Positions 1-6,301 of a DNA stretch of 8,256 nucleotides are shown here, in pieces. How positions within the stretch are numbered: position 1 is the first letter of the stretch; every line of letters begins with the position of its first letter. The notes under the pieces were generated by a model. The model was not told where the DNA came from and searched no databases. It was given only the letters and a program-made list of their open reading frames with translations. This DNA is from JANWHF01 sp036276235. Its GTDB lineage: Bacteria; Planctomycetota; Phycisphaerae; Tepidisphaerales; Tepidisphaeraceae. The stretch spans positions 1 through 8,256 of the forward strand of contig DATBDZ010000482.1 in NCBI GenBank assembly GCA_036276235.1, given 5' to 3'. The translations under genes and the position numbers were made by a program.

Positions 1-383
1 GCATTCACTCGACGAACCAGATCGTTGCCACACCGCAGGCGAAAGCGGAATTGTACAGCCGTACTAATGCGCTGGCTGTCGAGATGGAGGCGTATGTCGT
101 TCGGCCTTGGGCAGCGAAAAGTGGGGCAAATTTCGTCTCAATACGAGCGATCAGCGATGCAGCTTCAGAATCGCTTGATCCAAGCCTGCTTCGAATTGTC
201 GATGACCTCGGCCGGGCGAGGTTTCTGATGCTCGCACTCGAACTCTTGCGCCGCCCATCACTTATTCCTCGTCTGGTCCGACTGGCCAATAACAGCCAGA
301 AGGCCGCCCGGGAGCTTGGAAACGCGGTTGGATGGATGGTATCTCGGGCAGAGGCCGAAAATGGGGGTTTGTCTCACACCTGA
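1..383 (+). CDS. Nucleoside phosphorylase / MTAN-superfamily protein, C-terminal part (5'-truncated by window edge)
   Basis: The frame is open from the window's left edge (first full codon at 3) to a TGA at 381-383, giving about 126 C-terminal residues; the true start lies outside. The segment ALAVEMEAYVV followed by VSIRAISDAA matches the end of the PNP/UDP phosphorylase fold: the VEMEA stretch supplies ribose-contacting residues and the Asp of ISD is the catalytic acid that protonates the purine in 5'-methylthioadenosine/SAH nucleosidases. After the fold comes an Arg/Leu-rich helical tail (VDDLGRARFLMLALELLRRP and onward), which resembles the tail of hopanoid-associated (HpnG-like) phosphorylases more than that of short MTANs. 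The exact substrate cannot be told from this fragment. The internal TTG at 51 is not a credible start because homology continues upstream of it. Confidence 0.75.
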   Translation, partial: IHSTNQIVATPQAKAELYSRTNALAVEMEAYVVRPWAAKSGANFVSIRAISDAASESLDPSLLRIVDDLGRARFLMLALELLRRPSLIPRLVRLANNSQKAARELGNAVGWMVSRAEAENGGLSHT

Positions 384-427
384 TTGTGTTGTACATAGTT
401 ATCGGACGATGGCTGGGGCTGGTTGAA

Positions 428-448
428 GGCAGGAAGACTTTTCCTGCC
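428..448 (+). terminator. Hairpin after the phosphorylase gene (weak terminator candidate)
   Basis: A perfect 8-bp inverted repeat (GGCAGGAA / TTCCTGCC) encloses a 5-base loop, 45 bases after the phosphorylase stop. No T-run follows, so it is not a standard intrinsic terminator. It could be a 3'-end stabilising hairpin or a site in the leader of the next gene. Apart from this, positions 384-560 show nothing I can name. Confidence 0.35.
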
Positions 449-559
449 GTATCGCGCCGAATGGGGGTTAACGGACGCGACAGATTGGCTTACGATCAGA
501 ATGTGCATCAGCCGATATCGATGATCTGACAGTTTGGCCCCAGATTTTGCCTTCGGGCG

Positions 560-565
560 AAGGAG
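560..565 (+). promoter_or_regulatory. Shine-Dalgarno fixing the GTG start at 571
   Basis: AAGGAG lies five bases before GTG 571. The in-frame TTG at 547 precedes this site and has no comparable motif, so GTG 571 is the chosen start. Confidence 0.7.
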
Positions 566-570
566 AAAAA

Positions 571-2874
571 GTGAAGAAACGGATTCAGTCCCAGCGGAAA
601 CTCTCTACCTTAATCAAGGCGGTTACCAAGGCCGAGTATCTTGAGCCGCGCGCCTACTTGAGCGGCGTGGTGTTTCAAACCCCCGGCGTTGTCACCAACA
701 CAACCGCCGCCGGCATCTCGCCGGTCTTTGCGACACTTTTTGATTTCAACGGCGATGGGAAAGATGACCTGGTCGTCGCCAATAGCGCCAGCAATTCTGT
801 CAGCGTGATGCTGAGCAACGGCGACGGATCATTTGGTACCGCCGATACGATCGCTGTGTCTGGCGCGCCAAAGCCGCTCATCGTGGCAAAAGTCAACGGC
901 GACTCTAACTTCGACATCGTCAGCGGTAATTCGACCAACGTCAGCGTGATCCTCGGGAACGGCGACGGCACCTTCCAGCCGGCCGTCAACATCGCGGGCT
1001 TATCGCAAAATGATGCGATTGGCACCGGCGATTTCAACGGCGATGGCCGCACCGACATCGTCGTGGTCAACAAGAACGCCAGCGCCGCCGTCAACGATCG
1101 CGTCGGAATTCTTTTCCAAAACGGCGATGGCAGCTTCACCCTGACGCGCCTCACCACGATCACCCACACTGGTCTGGCGGCGGTCGCTACGGTCGATCTG
1201 AACAACGACACCCATCCTGACATCGCACTTGCCGACCAGACCGACAGCAAGGTCACGATTCTCATTAACAACGGCAGCGGTGCGTTCGCGGCTCCGGTGG
1301 ATTACAGCACGGGTTCCGGCCCGACGTCGATCACTGCCGCCGATTTCAACAACGATTCAACCACTGATCTTGTCACCGCCGACAGCACGGGCGGCGCGGT
1401 CAGCTTCCTCTCGAACAACGGCAGCGGCGTCTTTGCCGCACCGGTCAACAGTACCGTGCAGGGAAGCCCCCCCAATGGCGGCCCGCTCAAGGTGCGGCTG
1501 ACCAACATCAACGCCGACAGCAATCCCGATCTGACCGTCCTCGACGGCAGCGGCAGCACCGCCGACGCCACTGTGCTGCTCGGCAACGGAAACGGCAAGT
1601 TCCACACGGGAACAACCATCGGCAATGGATCGGCGTTCCTGAGCTCGCGATCAATCGCTACGGGTGATCTGAATAATGATGGCCTGACGGACGCAGTCGT
1701 GGCCGATCCGAATGTCGTCACCGCGTATCTGAACGTCACCAACACCGATACCACGGCCCCGACCGCAAGCGTGCCGGCGACTCAGCCGGCTCCGGTTGCC
1801 GGCGCGACGACTTATCAATTCAACGTCACGTATACCGATGACAATCAGATTGATGCCGCCACGATCGGCGATACGAATCTCACCGTCACCGGCCCGAACG
1901 GCTTCAGCGAGCAGCCGACGCTCGTGAGCCAGAACCTTGGCAATGCCGCCTCGGTCACGGCCCTCTACCAGATCACCTTCCCCGGCGGCTTGAGCACTAC
2001 CGATAACGGCGTGTACACCGTCACTTCCGACGCCGACGGCAGCGGCAACATTGCCGTCAAGGATGCCAATGGAAACTCGGTGGCCGCGGGCGACATTGGG
2101 ACGGTGACGTTGAATCTCACGCAGATTCCGCCGGTCCTGCACGGGCCGAATTTCACGATTAGCGCTGTCACCTCAAAGAACCATGCGAATGATGTCGCCG
2201 GCCTGCGCGGCAAGACCGTCAAGTTCCAGGTCAACAACGTCGGCGACCAGGTCGCGACCAAGGCCACCCTCACCTTCACGCTCTATGCTTCGCCGACCAC
2301 CTCGCCCAGCGATGTTGGAGCGATCGCACTCGCGACGATCACCAAGAAGCGGGTGACGATCAAGATCGGCAAGAGCAAGAAGTATTCGTTCGGCAAGTAC
2401 ACGTTCCCCAACGTGAATGGTGATTTCTTCCTGGTGGTCGGCGTCACCGCCGACGTCGGAGAGACTTCCAACTCCGACAACAGCGGCGCGACCGCCACGA
2501 CGATCAACATCCAGCCGCCGTTTATCGATCTGGCCAACGAATGGGATGGCGTGCTACCGACGACGCTGCCACTAGTCGGCAAGAGCTTCAACCTGCTCGT
2601 GCCAGTGCTCAACAACGGCAACGTGACGGCAAAGGGCACGGTCACGCTCTCGCTGGTCTTAACGTCGAACGGCGTTGATTCGCCAGCCATCATCGAGAAC
2701 GAAAAAGTCTCGATCTCATCCGGCAAGACCAGGAAATTGCATTTCAAGGTCGTAGTGCCGACGCTGGCGACGGGTACTTATTCCGCAACGCTCACGGTGA
2801 CGCCGCTGTCTGGATTCGTCGATACCAACTCGACCAACGACGCGGTGGTCAGCAGCAATACGGTTACGGTCTGA
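571..2874 (+). CDS. LEPR-XLL secreted protein with seven-repeat FG-GAP/VCBS propeller and CARDB-like domains
   Basis: A 767-residue protein, probably exported and surface-bound or extracellular; ligand unknown. Residues 1-20 are basic and contain no clear hydrophobic signal core. The planctomycete motif LEPRAYLSG follows at 24-32. Residues about 45-390 hold seven FG-GAP/VCBS repeats, each ending in a turn such as NGDGSF, with Asp/Asn-rich calcium-type loops: DFNGDGKDD (58-66), KVNGDSNFD, DFNGDGRTD, DLNNDTHPD, DFNNDSTTD, NINADSNPD and DLNNDGLTD (366-374). Seven copies fit one closed seven-bladed propeller of the integrin-alpha type. In repeats 2 and 6 the first loop Asp is replaced by Lys or Asn, so calcium binding may be weaker there. 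Residues about 393-518 form an Ig-like region beginning DTTAPTASVP and containing VTGPNGF, common in planctomycete exoproteins. Residues about 523-650 and 651-767 are two CARDB-like beta-sandwiches (VNNVGDQVATKATL; LNNGNVTAKGTVTL). These adhesion-type modules suggest matrix or surface binding, by inference only. Confidence 0.88.
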   Translation: MKKRIQSQRKLSTLIKAVTKAEYLEPRAYLSGVVFQTPGVVTNTTAAGISPVFATLFDFNGDGKDDLVVANSASNSVSVMLSNGDGSFGTADTIAVSGAPKPLIVAKVNGDSNFDIVSGNSTNVSVILGNGDGTFQPAVNIAGLSQNDAIGTGDFNGDGRTDIVVVNKNASAAVNDRVGILFQNGDGSFTLTRLTTITHTGLAAVATVDLNNDTHPDIALADQTDSKVTILINNGSGAFAAPVDYSTGSGPTSITAADFNNDSTTDLVTADSTGGAVSFLSNNGSGVFAAPVNSTVQGSPPNGGPLKVRLTNINADSNPDLTVLDGSGSTADATVLLGNGNGKFHTGTTIGNGSAFLSSRSIATGDLNNDGLTDAVVADPNVVTAYLNVTNTDTTAPTASVPATQPAPVAGATTYQFNVTYTDDNQIDAATIGDTNLTVTGPNGFSEQPTLVSQNLGNAASVTALYQITFPGGLSTTDNGVYTVTSDADGSGNIAVKDANGNSVAAGDIGTVTLNLTQIPPVLHGPNFTISAVTSKNHANDVAGLRGKTVKFQVNNVGDQVATKATLTFTLYASPTTSPSDVGAIALATITKKRVTIKIGKSKKYSFGKYTFPNVNGDFFLVVGVTADVGETSNSDNSGATATTINIQPPFIDLANEWDGVLPTTLPLVGKSFNLLVPVLNNGNVTAKGTVTLSLVLTSNGVDSPAIIENEKVSISSGKTRKLHFKVVVPTLATGTYSATLTVTPLSGFVDTNSTNDAVVSSNTVTV

Positions 2875-2901
2875 TCGTCAGTCCGTAGATCTCAAAACTT
2901 G

Positions 2902-2940
2902 AACACCCCGGAACCATAGTTCGCTCCGGGGTGTTTTTTT
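2902..2940 (+). terminator. Intrinsic terminator between convergent genes
   Basis: An 11-bp perfect stem (2902-2912 with 2925-2935; core CACCCCGGA / TCCGGGGTG) encloses a 12-base loop and runs into seven T residues (2934-2940). It lies 28 bases after the stop of the propeller gene. Read on the minus strand, the same stem is preceded by an A-run and followed by TTCAAGTTTTGAG, so it may also weakly end transcription of the convergent gene that stops at 2975. Confidence 0.9.
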
Positions 2941-2974
2941 GGAGGTCGATGTGAAGGGATTGGAAAACAATCGT

Positions 2975-4480
2975 TCACCCAAGACCGGTGGCGCTTAGGC
3001 TCTCGCCCGCCGATGAGAGGCTTCCACCGGAGCTTCCAACACTTCCGACCAGCATGGTTGACGATCCGGGCATTCCGATGCTGCCGCCCGAACTGCCGAC
3101 GCTGCCGACCAGATCACTGACTGCGCCTGGCGCGCCTAAGCCGACGTTGCTCCCGACACCGCCAACGAGGAAGCTATTGCTGCCCGGCGTGCCGATGCTT
3201 CCGCCGGTGCTGCCTACGCTTCCGCCGGCGCTACCGACACTACCTCCTGCGCTGCCGACGCTGCCGGTAAAGACGGGGAAGCCGTCCAACGTGCCATTCG
3301 CACTGCCGCCCAGCGGGGCGGATGTGCTTGTGCTGGCCGGCGTTCCGCCCAGGCCCGTCCCTACGGTTGTTGTTGTGGTCGTGGAGGTATTGGTGAAGCC
3401 GGTATTCCCGACGCCGTTCGTCGTGGTCGCACCTGTTCCCGCGGCGAAGGGTGTGCCGCCAAGGCCTAAACCCAAAGCCGTGTTGTTCAACGTGTTGGCG
3501 GCAATGTTGGAACTGGCTGATGTTGCGGAAGCAGATGCCGGCGCTGGCGCGGCACTATTGCGAGCTGTGACATGCGCCGTCAAAACCTGGCCGCTCAAGT
3601 TGTCGAACATGCTGCCAGAAACGGAGACATCATCAGATGCCACTCGTCCCTTGAACTCGCCGCTGCCGGCCGGTCCGTCGAAGAAAATCGACTCGGAGCG
3701 GCCACTGCGAACGCCGACAAAGTCGAACGTGCCCAGGTTCTGGACAAACAGATTCCCGGCGAGCATTCCATCCGCCGATTGACCGGTGATGTTGATGGAG
3801 AACCCGGTGTTGCCAGAGGTTGGCGTGGTGGAAGTGCCGGCGACGGCAGGCACGATGCCCGCGAATCCGCGCGGCACATGAAGCCGCGCCGAGCCGATGA
3901 AGTCTTCGAGTGTGGTAGAGGTATCGGGAGTGGCCGCGACTAAGGTTGCCTGCGCGCTGCCGGAGGGCGTCAGGCTGAACGTTGCGCGATCCGACTTCCC
4001 GTTGAGCCGCGCGAACAGGTTTCCGTGCAGGATCGATCCGCTGCCGTTGATGTGGCCGCGAACTTCGCCGACCGACGTCGCCGCCGTGCCCGCCGCTCCC
4101 TGCCAAATGGCGGCATCAAAGCTGTGACCCTTCACCACACCCTGCACGCTGAAGGTCTGTACCGTGAAATTTGTCGCCGGGCCGAACGTCAGCAACCCGG
4201 TGAGCAAACCGTTTGCGCCTTCGGTCAGGCTCAGCGTCGCCGGTACAGAGTGAACCCCGCTCGCGCTCAGAAGTCCTGTGGACACACGACCGACGTGTGC
4301 CGTGCCGGCGAAGGTGCCCGTTAATGAAACAGGCTGGACGACGGCGTTGGCCGGCTCGGACGCCGCCGCCATCGCCGCGGCCAGCGGAGCCGACGACAAC
4401 AGGCATCGACCTTCCAGTTCTTCGACGAGGGGTCCAACGACTTGATCAAGAACGTTATCGATTGTGTTCAGGTACATCAT
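2975..4480 (-). CDS. LEPR-XLL-type secreted protein with Ser/Gly/Thr-rich repetitive C-terminus
   Basis: A 501-residue protein starting MMYLN. ATG at 4480-4478 was chosen because GGAG lies seven bases upstream on the minus strand; the frame stays open upstream to 4642, but that part is basic, lacks an obvious SD, and would put the LEPR-type motif unusually deep. Residues 22-30 read LEGRCLLSS, a Gly variant of the LEPR-XLL motif, so export is likely. Residues about 45-170 and 190-310 are two beta-rich, Gly/Ser/Thr-rich regions with similar closing phrases (GHINGSGSILHGNLFARL; ADGMLAGNLFVQNLG), possibly two copies of one unrecognised domain. Residues about 330-400 are low complexity, with a run of six Thr and repeated GLGGTP. 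Residues 406-501 are tandem repeats (separate entry). No enzyme motif is visible. It is convergent with the propeller gene, leaving 100 bases between stops. Function unknown; a structural or surface role is a guess from composition. Confidence 0.82.
   Translation of the reverse strand: MMYLNTIDNVLDQVVGPLVEELEGRCLLSSAPLAAAMAAASEPANAVVQPVSLTGTFAGTAHVGRVSTGLLSASGVHSVPATLSLTEGANGLLTGLLTFGPATNFTVQTFSVQGVVKGHSFDAAIWQGAAGTAATSVGEVRGHINGSGSILHGNLFARLNGKSDRATFSLTPSGSAQATLVAATPDTSTTLEDFIGSARLHVPRGFAGIVPAVAGTSTTPTSGNTGFSINITGQSADGMLAGNLFVQNLGTFDFVGVRSGRSESIFFDGPAGSGEFKGRVASDDVSVSGSMFDNLSGQVLTAHVTARNSAAPAPASASATSASSNIAANTLNNTALGLGLGGTPFAAGTGATTTNGVGNTGFTNTSTTTTTTVGTGLGGTPASTSTSAPLGGSANGTLDGFPVFTGSVGSAGGSVGSAGGSVGSTGGSIGTPGSNSFLVGGVGSNVGLGAPGAVSDLVGSVGSSGGSIGMPGSSTMLVGSVGSSGGSLSSAGESLSATGLG
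2978..3265 (-). repeat. Coding tandem repeats: 7-residue units passing into 19-20-residue units
   Basis: The last 96 residues of the minus-strand LEPR-XLL protein are built of repeats. Two GSVGSAG heptads (a 21-base period, seen as repeated cttccgccgg-type units around 3198-3260 on the plus strand) lead into four longer units, each opening with GSVGS or GGVGS and mostly ending LV: GSVGSTGGSIGTPGSNSFLV, GGVGSNVGLGAPGAVSDLV, GSVGSSGGSIGMPGSSTMLV, and a diverged final unit ending at ATGLG. The pattern suggests repeat expansion with later drift. Confidence 0.8.
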
Positions 4481-4654
4481 GATCTCGCTCCATTTCTCCT
4501 TTTTCCACCGCTGTAGAAGAATGCAAAACGGGAACCGCGCCTCACGAAAAACGCCCTTCGCCGCGCGAATTTGCAACGCGCATCTCGCTTGAATTTCAGC
4601 GGCAGACGCAGCACGCATTCGGCGTGGAGCCGGCAAGACCAAGCCAGTTCAACA

Positions 4655-4682
4655 TTGACTCTTGCCGCCAATCGGCTAATAA
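4655..4682 (+). promoter_or_regulatory. Sigma70-type promoter of the tRNA-His gene
   Basis: TTGACT at 4655-4660 is a near-consensus -35 box. After a 16-base spacer, TAATAA at 4677-4682 is a fair -10 box within an AT-rich patch (TAATAAATAG). Initiation about seven bases later would give a leader of some 7 bases before the tRNA. The rest of the gap 4481-4654 between the divergent gene and this promoter shows nothing I can name; no clear minus-strand promoter was found. Confidence 0.6.
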
Positions 4683-4696
4683 ATAGAGGGTCATTT

Positions 4697-4770
4697 GGTG
4701 GCTGTAGCTCAGTTGGTAGAGCGCCAGGTTGTGGTCCTGGACGTCGCGGGTTCGAGTCCCGTCAGTCACC
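4697..4770 (+). tRNA. tRNA-His (anticodon GTG)
   Basis: A full cloverleaf can be drawn. The 7-bp acceptor stem is 4698-4704 with 4763-4769 (one G-T pair); the D stem GCTC/GAGC is 4707-4710 with 4719-4722; the anticodon stem CCAGG/CCTGG is 4724-4728 with 4736-4740, around loop TTGTGGT. Anticodon GTG lies at 4731-4733. The T arm is 4746-4762 with loop TTCGAGT. The identity mark of tRNA-His is present in the DNA: an extra G (G-1, 4697) opposite discriminator C73 (4770). CCA is not encoded (CTCC follows), so the CCA-adding enzyme must finish the 3' end. It stands 124 bases upstream of hisF and about 2 kb from a Thg1-family gene. Confidence 0.97.
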
Positions 4771-4774
4771 CTCC

Positions 4775-4888
4775 GCAGTAGGCAGTAGGCAGAGGTCAGT
4801 AGGCAGAGAATTCCTCGGACTACTGGCCTCTGCCTACTGCTTTTATGCTTTGATTTTCTGACTACTGCCTTCTGACTACTGCCTACTG
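4775..4888 (+). repeat. Three-armed inverted heptad repeat (GCAGTAG family) between tRNA-His and hisF
   Basis: Arm 1 (4775-4808) is a run of seven-base units of the type GCAGTAG/GCAGAGG/TCAGTAG. Arm 2 (4820-4840) is its inverted copy: 4782-4802 pairs with 4820-4840 over 21 positions, with a single G-T wobble at 4796/4826, and a 17-base loop. Arm 3 (4858-4888) is a second inverted copy able to pair with 4776-4806 at 27 of 31 positions. Pairings 1:2 and 1:3 exclude each other. Arm 3 ends six bases before the hisF start codon. Such short-period repeats are common as dispersed intergenic elements in some bacteria, so a regulatory role is not assumed. Confidence 0.85.
4782..4857 (+). terminator. 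Possible repeat-derived terminator after tRNA-His
   Basis: The 21-bp hairpin 4782-4802/4820-4840 is followed directly by TTTT (4841-4844) and a T-rich stretch to 4857. The stem is long and GC-rich, but the T-run is only four before an A. It could end the tRNA transcript or separate it from hisF, which would then need its own promoter; none is obvious in 4841-4894. Confidence 0.45.
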
Positions 4889-4894
4889 TTTCCC

Positions 4895-5665
4895 ATGCTT
4901 ACCAAACGCATTATCCCCTGCCTCGATGTGGATGCTGGCCGCGTTGTGAAGGGGGTTAAATTTTTCGATCACGTCGATGCCGGCGATCCGGTGGAGCAGG
5001 CGAAACGCTATCAGGAGCAGGGGGCCGATGAGCTGGTTTTTTACGATATCACCGCCACGCATGAGGGGCGCGAGATCATGGCGGATCTGGTGCGCAAAGT
5101 CGTCGAGCAGATCTTCATGCCGTTAACCGTCGGCGGCGGGATTCGCACGCTCGACGACGCGACGCGTCTCATCCAGGCCGGCGCGGAAAAGGTGAGCGTC
5201 AACTCCGCCGCCGTCAAAAATCCCAGGCTGCTGGCGGAGATCGCGCGAAAGTTTGGCCGCTGCGCCACGGTGCTCGGCTTGGACGCCAATCGCGTGACCA
5301 AAGATGGCCAGGAGATTTGGGAAGTCTTCGTCTCCGGCGGGCGCGTCGGCACCGGCGTGCGCGTGATGGATTGGGTGAAGCAAGCCGAGTCACTGGGCGC
5401 CGGCGAGATCGTGCTGAACGTAATGAACGCCGACGGCACCACCAGCGGCTACGACCTGGAGATGACCGCCGCCGTCAGCGACGCGGTAAAAATCCCCGTC
5501 GTCGCCAGCGGCGGCGCGGGCTCGCCACAGCACCTGCTGGATGTGCTAACCACCGGCCACGCCGACGCGGCTCTCGCCGCCAGTATCTTCCACTTCAACA
5601 CGTACACGGTGGGGCAGGTCAAAGCATTTCTGGCGCAGAGCGGCGTGGCCGTCCGGCAGATCTAG
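4895..5665 (+). CDS. hisF: Imidazole glycerol phosphate synthase subunit HisF (cyclase)
   Basis: A 256-residue cytoplasmic (beta-alpha)8-barrel protein, normal length for the family. HisF takes ammonia from the HisH glutaminase and converts PRFAR to imidazole glycerol phosphate and AICAR, the branch between histidine and purine synthesis. The N-terminus MLTKRIIPCLDVD is diagnostic and fixes the start. The two catalytic aspartates fall at the family positions: D11 (CLDVD) and D130 (GLDANRV). Phosphate-binding and barrel motifs are present: TVGGGIRTLDDA, VSVNSAAV, GAGEIVLN, DGTTSGYDLE, VASGGAG and AALAASIFH. No hisH, hisA or hisI is adjacent, so the pathway is scattered or lies outside. There is no Shine-Dalgarno: the bases before ATG are tactgtttccc, and the repeat arm ends six bases upstream. 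It follows tRNA-His on the same strand. Confidence 0.97.
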   Translation: MLTKRIIPCLDVDAGRVVKGVKFFDHVDAGDPVEQAKRYQEQGADELVFYDITATHEGREIMADLVRKVVEQIFMPLTVGGGIRTLDDATRLIQAGAEKVSVNSAAVKNPRLLAEIARKFGRCATVLGLDANRVTKDGQEIWEVFVSGGRVGTGVRVMDWVKQAESLGAGEIVLNVMNADGTTSGYDLEMTAAVSDAVKIPVVASGGAGSPQHLLDVLTTGHADAALAASIFHFNTYTVGQVKAFLAQSGVAVRQI

Positions 5666-5931
5666 TCCCCAAATTCGCGTTGCGCTTTGTATAAAAATGC
5701 GGCGCGCCGAGCACATCACGTTTGTCGAATCATTGCTGACTCAATTGCGTAAGCCCTGCAATGACAGGTGATTGCGCGGCGTTCGAAAAGGCATTTCGTG
5801 TCCGATTCATTCCACCCCGTAACACATCATTTGTCAAGCTATATTTCGATAAATTGGAGGCTTTTTCGCGCCAAGAGCGGCAAGGGGATTACACTCATTT
5901 TTCGGCCAACAGCCTCTCCCGCCCCCTATCC

Positions 5932-6171
5932 CTATTCCGCTGACGAGCGCCGACGCGCGCGGCGAAGTAGGGATCTGCTGATGATCCAAATGAGATTGCC
6001 CCAAAAAGTTACGGCAAGGGCAGTAAATATCAACAGAATTTCCCTGGGAAACATGGACCGGCTTTGGGCGGGGATTTCGAAGTTTAGCACCACGACGTAT
6101 GTGATGATCGACGCGCAAAGAAATGTCAGCAACACGAGTAACCACGAAAACAAGATTCGAGCTGCTTTCAT
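5932..6171 (-). CDS. Small two-helix membrane protein, unknown function
   Basis: A 79-residue protein from ATG at 6171-6169 to TAG. Two hydrophobic segments are clear: residues about 6-31 (ILFSWLLVLLTFLCASIITY and onward) and 45-64 (ILLIFTALAVTFWGNLIWII), joined by a short polar loop with Pro and Arg. The tail (SRSLLRRARRRSSAE) is strongly basic, so by the positive-inside rule both termini should be cytoplasmic. An in-frame TTG at 6210 would add 13 residues; AGGAAA lies 13 bases before the ATG, too far to be a good SD, so the start is unsure. It is divergent from the kinase gene, with 130 bases between starts. No family recognised. The opposite strand is also open here, but its translation has no recognisable features. 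The gap from hisF (5666-5931) contains only a 10-base palindrome, CGGCGCGCCG at 5700-5709. Confidence 0.6.
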   Translation of the reverse strand: MKAARILFSWLLVLLTFLCASIITYVVVLNFEIPAQSRSMFPREILLIFTALAVTFWGNLIWIISRSLLRRARRRSSAE

Positions 6172-6301
6172 CGTTGCCCAAGATTTCCTGCGATCAACAA
6201 CCGACGTCAATCAATCTCACTCAAGCCGCCCCCTTCATATTCACCGGAGGCTACGGTCTTGGCGATTTGAGAATCCAGCGCTGCAAGCCAATGATCGCTT
6301 C

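Noticed and set aside
675..1271. Minus-strand open frames inside the propeller gene
   Set aside because: They arise from codon bias in GC-rich repeats (the complement of GGCGATGG-type calcium loops). No ribosome site or family match.
2988..3782. Long Pro-rich open frame on the plus strand
   Set aside because: It mirrors the Gly/Ser/Thr-rich repeats of the minus-strand LEPR-XLL gene. It has no SD or domain and shows shadow-type composition.
4571..4861. Open plus-strand frame running across tRNA-His, giving a peptide with CSSVGRAPGCGPG
   Set aside because: This is the well-known false translation of a tRNA gene. The cloverleaf, anticodon and promoter explain the region.
4775..4888. Possible CRISPR array or phage attachment site beside the tRNA
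   Set aside because: The units are seven bases long with no spacers, and occur in both orientations. I saw no second copy of the tRNA 3' end in the window and no integrase, so neither CRISPR nor att is supported.
4771..4894. Histidine leader peptide for classical his attenuation before hisF
   Set aside because: There is no short ORF with a run of CAT/CAC codons; the only ATG in the gap (4845) is followed by one sense codon and then TGA.
5700..5709. Perfect palindrome CGGCGCGCCG after hisF
   Set aside because: Ten bases in GC-rich DNA is not significant, and no T-run or second copy supports a terminator or operator.
5768..6301. Upstream extension of the kinase protein by 178 residues
   Set aside because: The extension has no recognisable domain, overlaps a convincing opposite-strand membrane protein, and the kinase domain begins right at M6302 as in single-domain relatives.
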